DNA of 5,480 bases from SFLA01 sp045533895 (GTDB lineage Bacteria > Bacillota > Clostridia > Oscillospirales > CAG-382): positions 1 to 5,480 of the forward strand of contig JAZSIT010000050.1 in assembly GCA_045533895.1 (NCBI GenBank), in the 5' to 3' direction. Numbering within the stretch: the stretch's first letter is position 1; each line of letters starts with the position of its first letter. Below are positions 4,781 to 5,480 of this stretch, piece by piece. Below the pieces are notes generated by a model. The model searched no databases, was not told the DNA's origin, and saw nothing but the letters and a program-made list of their open reading frames with translations. The position numbers and the translations under genes were made by a program.

Positions 4781-5449
4781 TTATTTCATTAAAATAAAGC
4801 CGATAGTATTTATGGCGAAGTTTGCAAACATGTGGACAAACCACGAAGTATATATAGAACCGTGCTTTTCGTTAAGCAAATTGAATATTGCACCGCCTAC
4901 GGCAAGAGCAACTACTACCAACGCAAACAGACCGATATTAAACCAGCCTATCATCATTGCAACGTGGTAAAGAGAGAAAAGCACAGAGCTTACTACATAG
5001 GCTAAAACGCGCGTAGAACGGTTTTTGAGATTCATAAACACAAACCCGCGGAAGAAAAATTCCTCCAGCAGAGAGTTTATAAAGGATATGTAGATGGCGA
5101 CGAAAAGAAAGTTTTCCTTTGTTACCCCTGCCGTTGAGGAAAGAGAATCCACAATGCCTGAAAAATCAAAGAAGGGACGTACAATAAAATAGGCGCCGAG
5201 GATTATTCCGTAAAGAGATATACCTAAAAGCAGTGAAACAAAAAACTGCTTTTTATCAAACTTAAACACGCTTTTTACGGCTACTTCTTTGTTTATAAAG
5301 CCGTATGCCAAGGGAATGAGTAAAAATAAACATATCTTTATTACGGATTTAAGTGCATAACCCGGCTGAAGCACGCCGTCAACAAAGGTCATTATGCCGC
5401 AGGACACCAATGCAATGAGCGTTATGCCGACAGCAGTTTTGTTTTTCAT
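4781..5449 (-). CDS. CPBP family intramembrane glutamic protease (Abi/CAAX-type)
   Basis: This 222-residue membrane protein has about six to eight hydrophobic segments, beginning with one at residues 7-23. The catalytic motifs of the CPBP/Rce1-like family are present in order: E129-E130-F-F-F-R134-G (EExxxR), F158-S-L-Y-H162 (FxxxH), and H206-M-F-A-N210 (HxxxN). E129/E130 with H162 are expected to activate water for peptide cleavage inside the membrane. In bacteria such proteins act in bacteriocin maturation or immunity, in signalling, or in unknown roles. No bacteriocin peptide, transporter or two-component system is visible next to it, so the substrate is unknown. The start is supported by AAGGAGA at 5457-5463, seven bases before ATG. 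Its promoter or upstream operon partner lies beyond the right edge. No strong terminator follows: only a 5-bp TTTGC/GCAAA stem and a T-rich stretch lie between its stop and the aldolase promoter. Confidence 0.92.
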   Translation of the reverse strand: MKNKTAVGITLIALVSCGIMTFVDGVLQPGYALKSVIKICLFLLIPLAYGFINKEVAVKSVFKFDKKQFFVSLLLGISLYGIILGAYFIVRPFFDFSGIVDSLSSTAGVTKENFLFVAIYISFINSLLEEFFFRGFVFMNLKNRSTRVLAYVVSSVLFSLYHVAMMIGWFNIGLFALVVVALAVGGAIFNLLNEKHGSIYTSWFVHMFANFAINTIGFILMK

Positions 5450-5480
5450 GTGCCGTTCTCCTTTTCTATCTTGGGCGATG

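Noticed and set aside
4781..5449. Bacteriocin immunity or phage-defence role for the CPBP protease
   Set aside because: The family is often labelled Abi, but no bacteriocin precursor, export system or defence gene is next to it, so the label would be unsupported here.
5450..5480. End of an upstream minus-strand coding region with a TAG at 5468-5466
   Set aside because: Only four codons would lie inside the window, so it cannot be told apart from non-coding sequence.

Overview
The window looks like chromosomal DNA from an anaerobic, spore-forming-type Firmicute (class Clostridia, possibly a gut member of the Oscillospirales or a related order). This is inferred from three things: strong AAGGAGG-type ribosome binding sites before almost every gene, near-consensus sigma-A promoters, and the protein families present (CotJC-like manganese catalase, DUF3737 beta-helix protein, XRE regulator with a membrane tail, CPBP protease, clostridial-type DRE-TIM aldolase). 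No phage, transposon, CRISPR, rRNA or tRNA gene is visible, and coding density is high.

Layout from left to right: (1) 8-124, three tandem copies of a GC-rich hairpin repeat that run right up to the stop codon of the next gene. (2) 125-790 (-), manganese catalase with all five expected metal ligands. (3) 849-884, an intrinsic terminator for the operon to its right. (4) 888-1184 and 1181-2017 (-), a two-gene operon of a small nucleoside 2-deoxyribosyltransferase-like protein and a DUF3737 right-handed beta-helix protein, joined by an ATGA overlap. (5) 2053-2119, back-to-back divergent promoters. (6) 2146-2862 (+), the only plus-strand gene, an unrecognised all-helical HEAT-like repeat protein. 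(7) 2867-2897, a 13-bp bidirectional terminator. (8) 2902-3573 (-), an XRE-family regulator with an Asp/Glu-rich linker and a duplicated two-helix membrane module, with its own promoter and candidate operators. (9) 3709-4686 (-), a DRE-TIM/HMGL-like aldolase with its own extended -10 promoter. (10) 4781-5449 (-), a CPBP intramembrane protease whose promoter lies at or beyond the right edge.

The genes do not form one obvious pathway. Apart from the two-gene DUF3737 operon, each appears to be its own transcription unit with a recognisable promoter or terminator. No intergenic stretch exceeds about 140 bases. I see no convincing new multi-gene system. The items most worth following up are the hairpin array at the left edge, the DUF3737/deoxyribosyltransferase-like pair with its divergent HEAT-like neighbour, and the membrane-tethered XRE protein with its internal 48-residue duplication.
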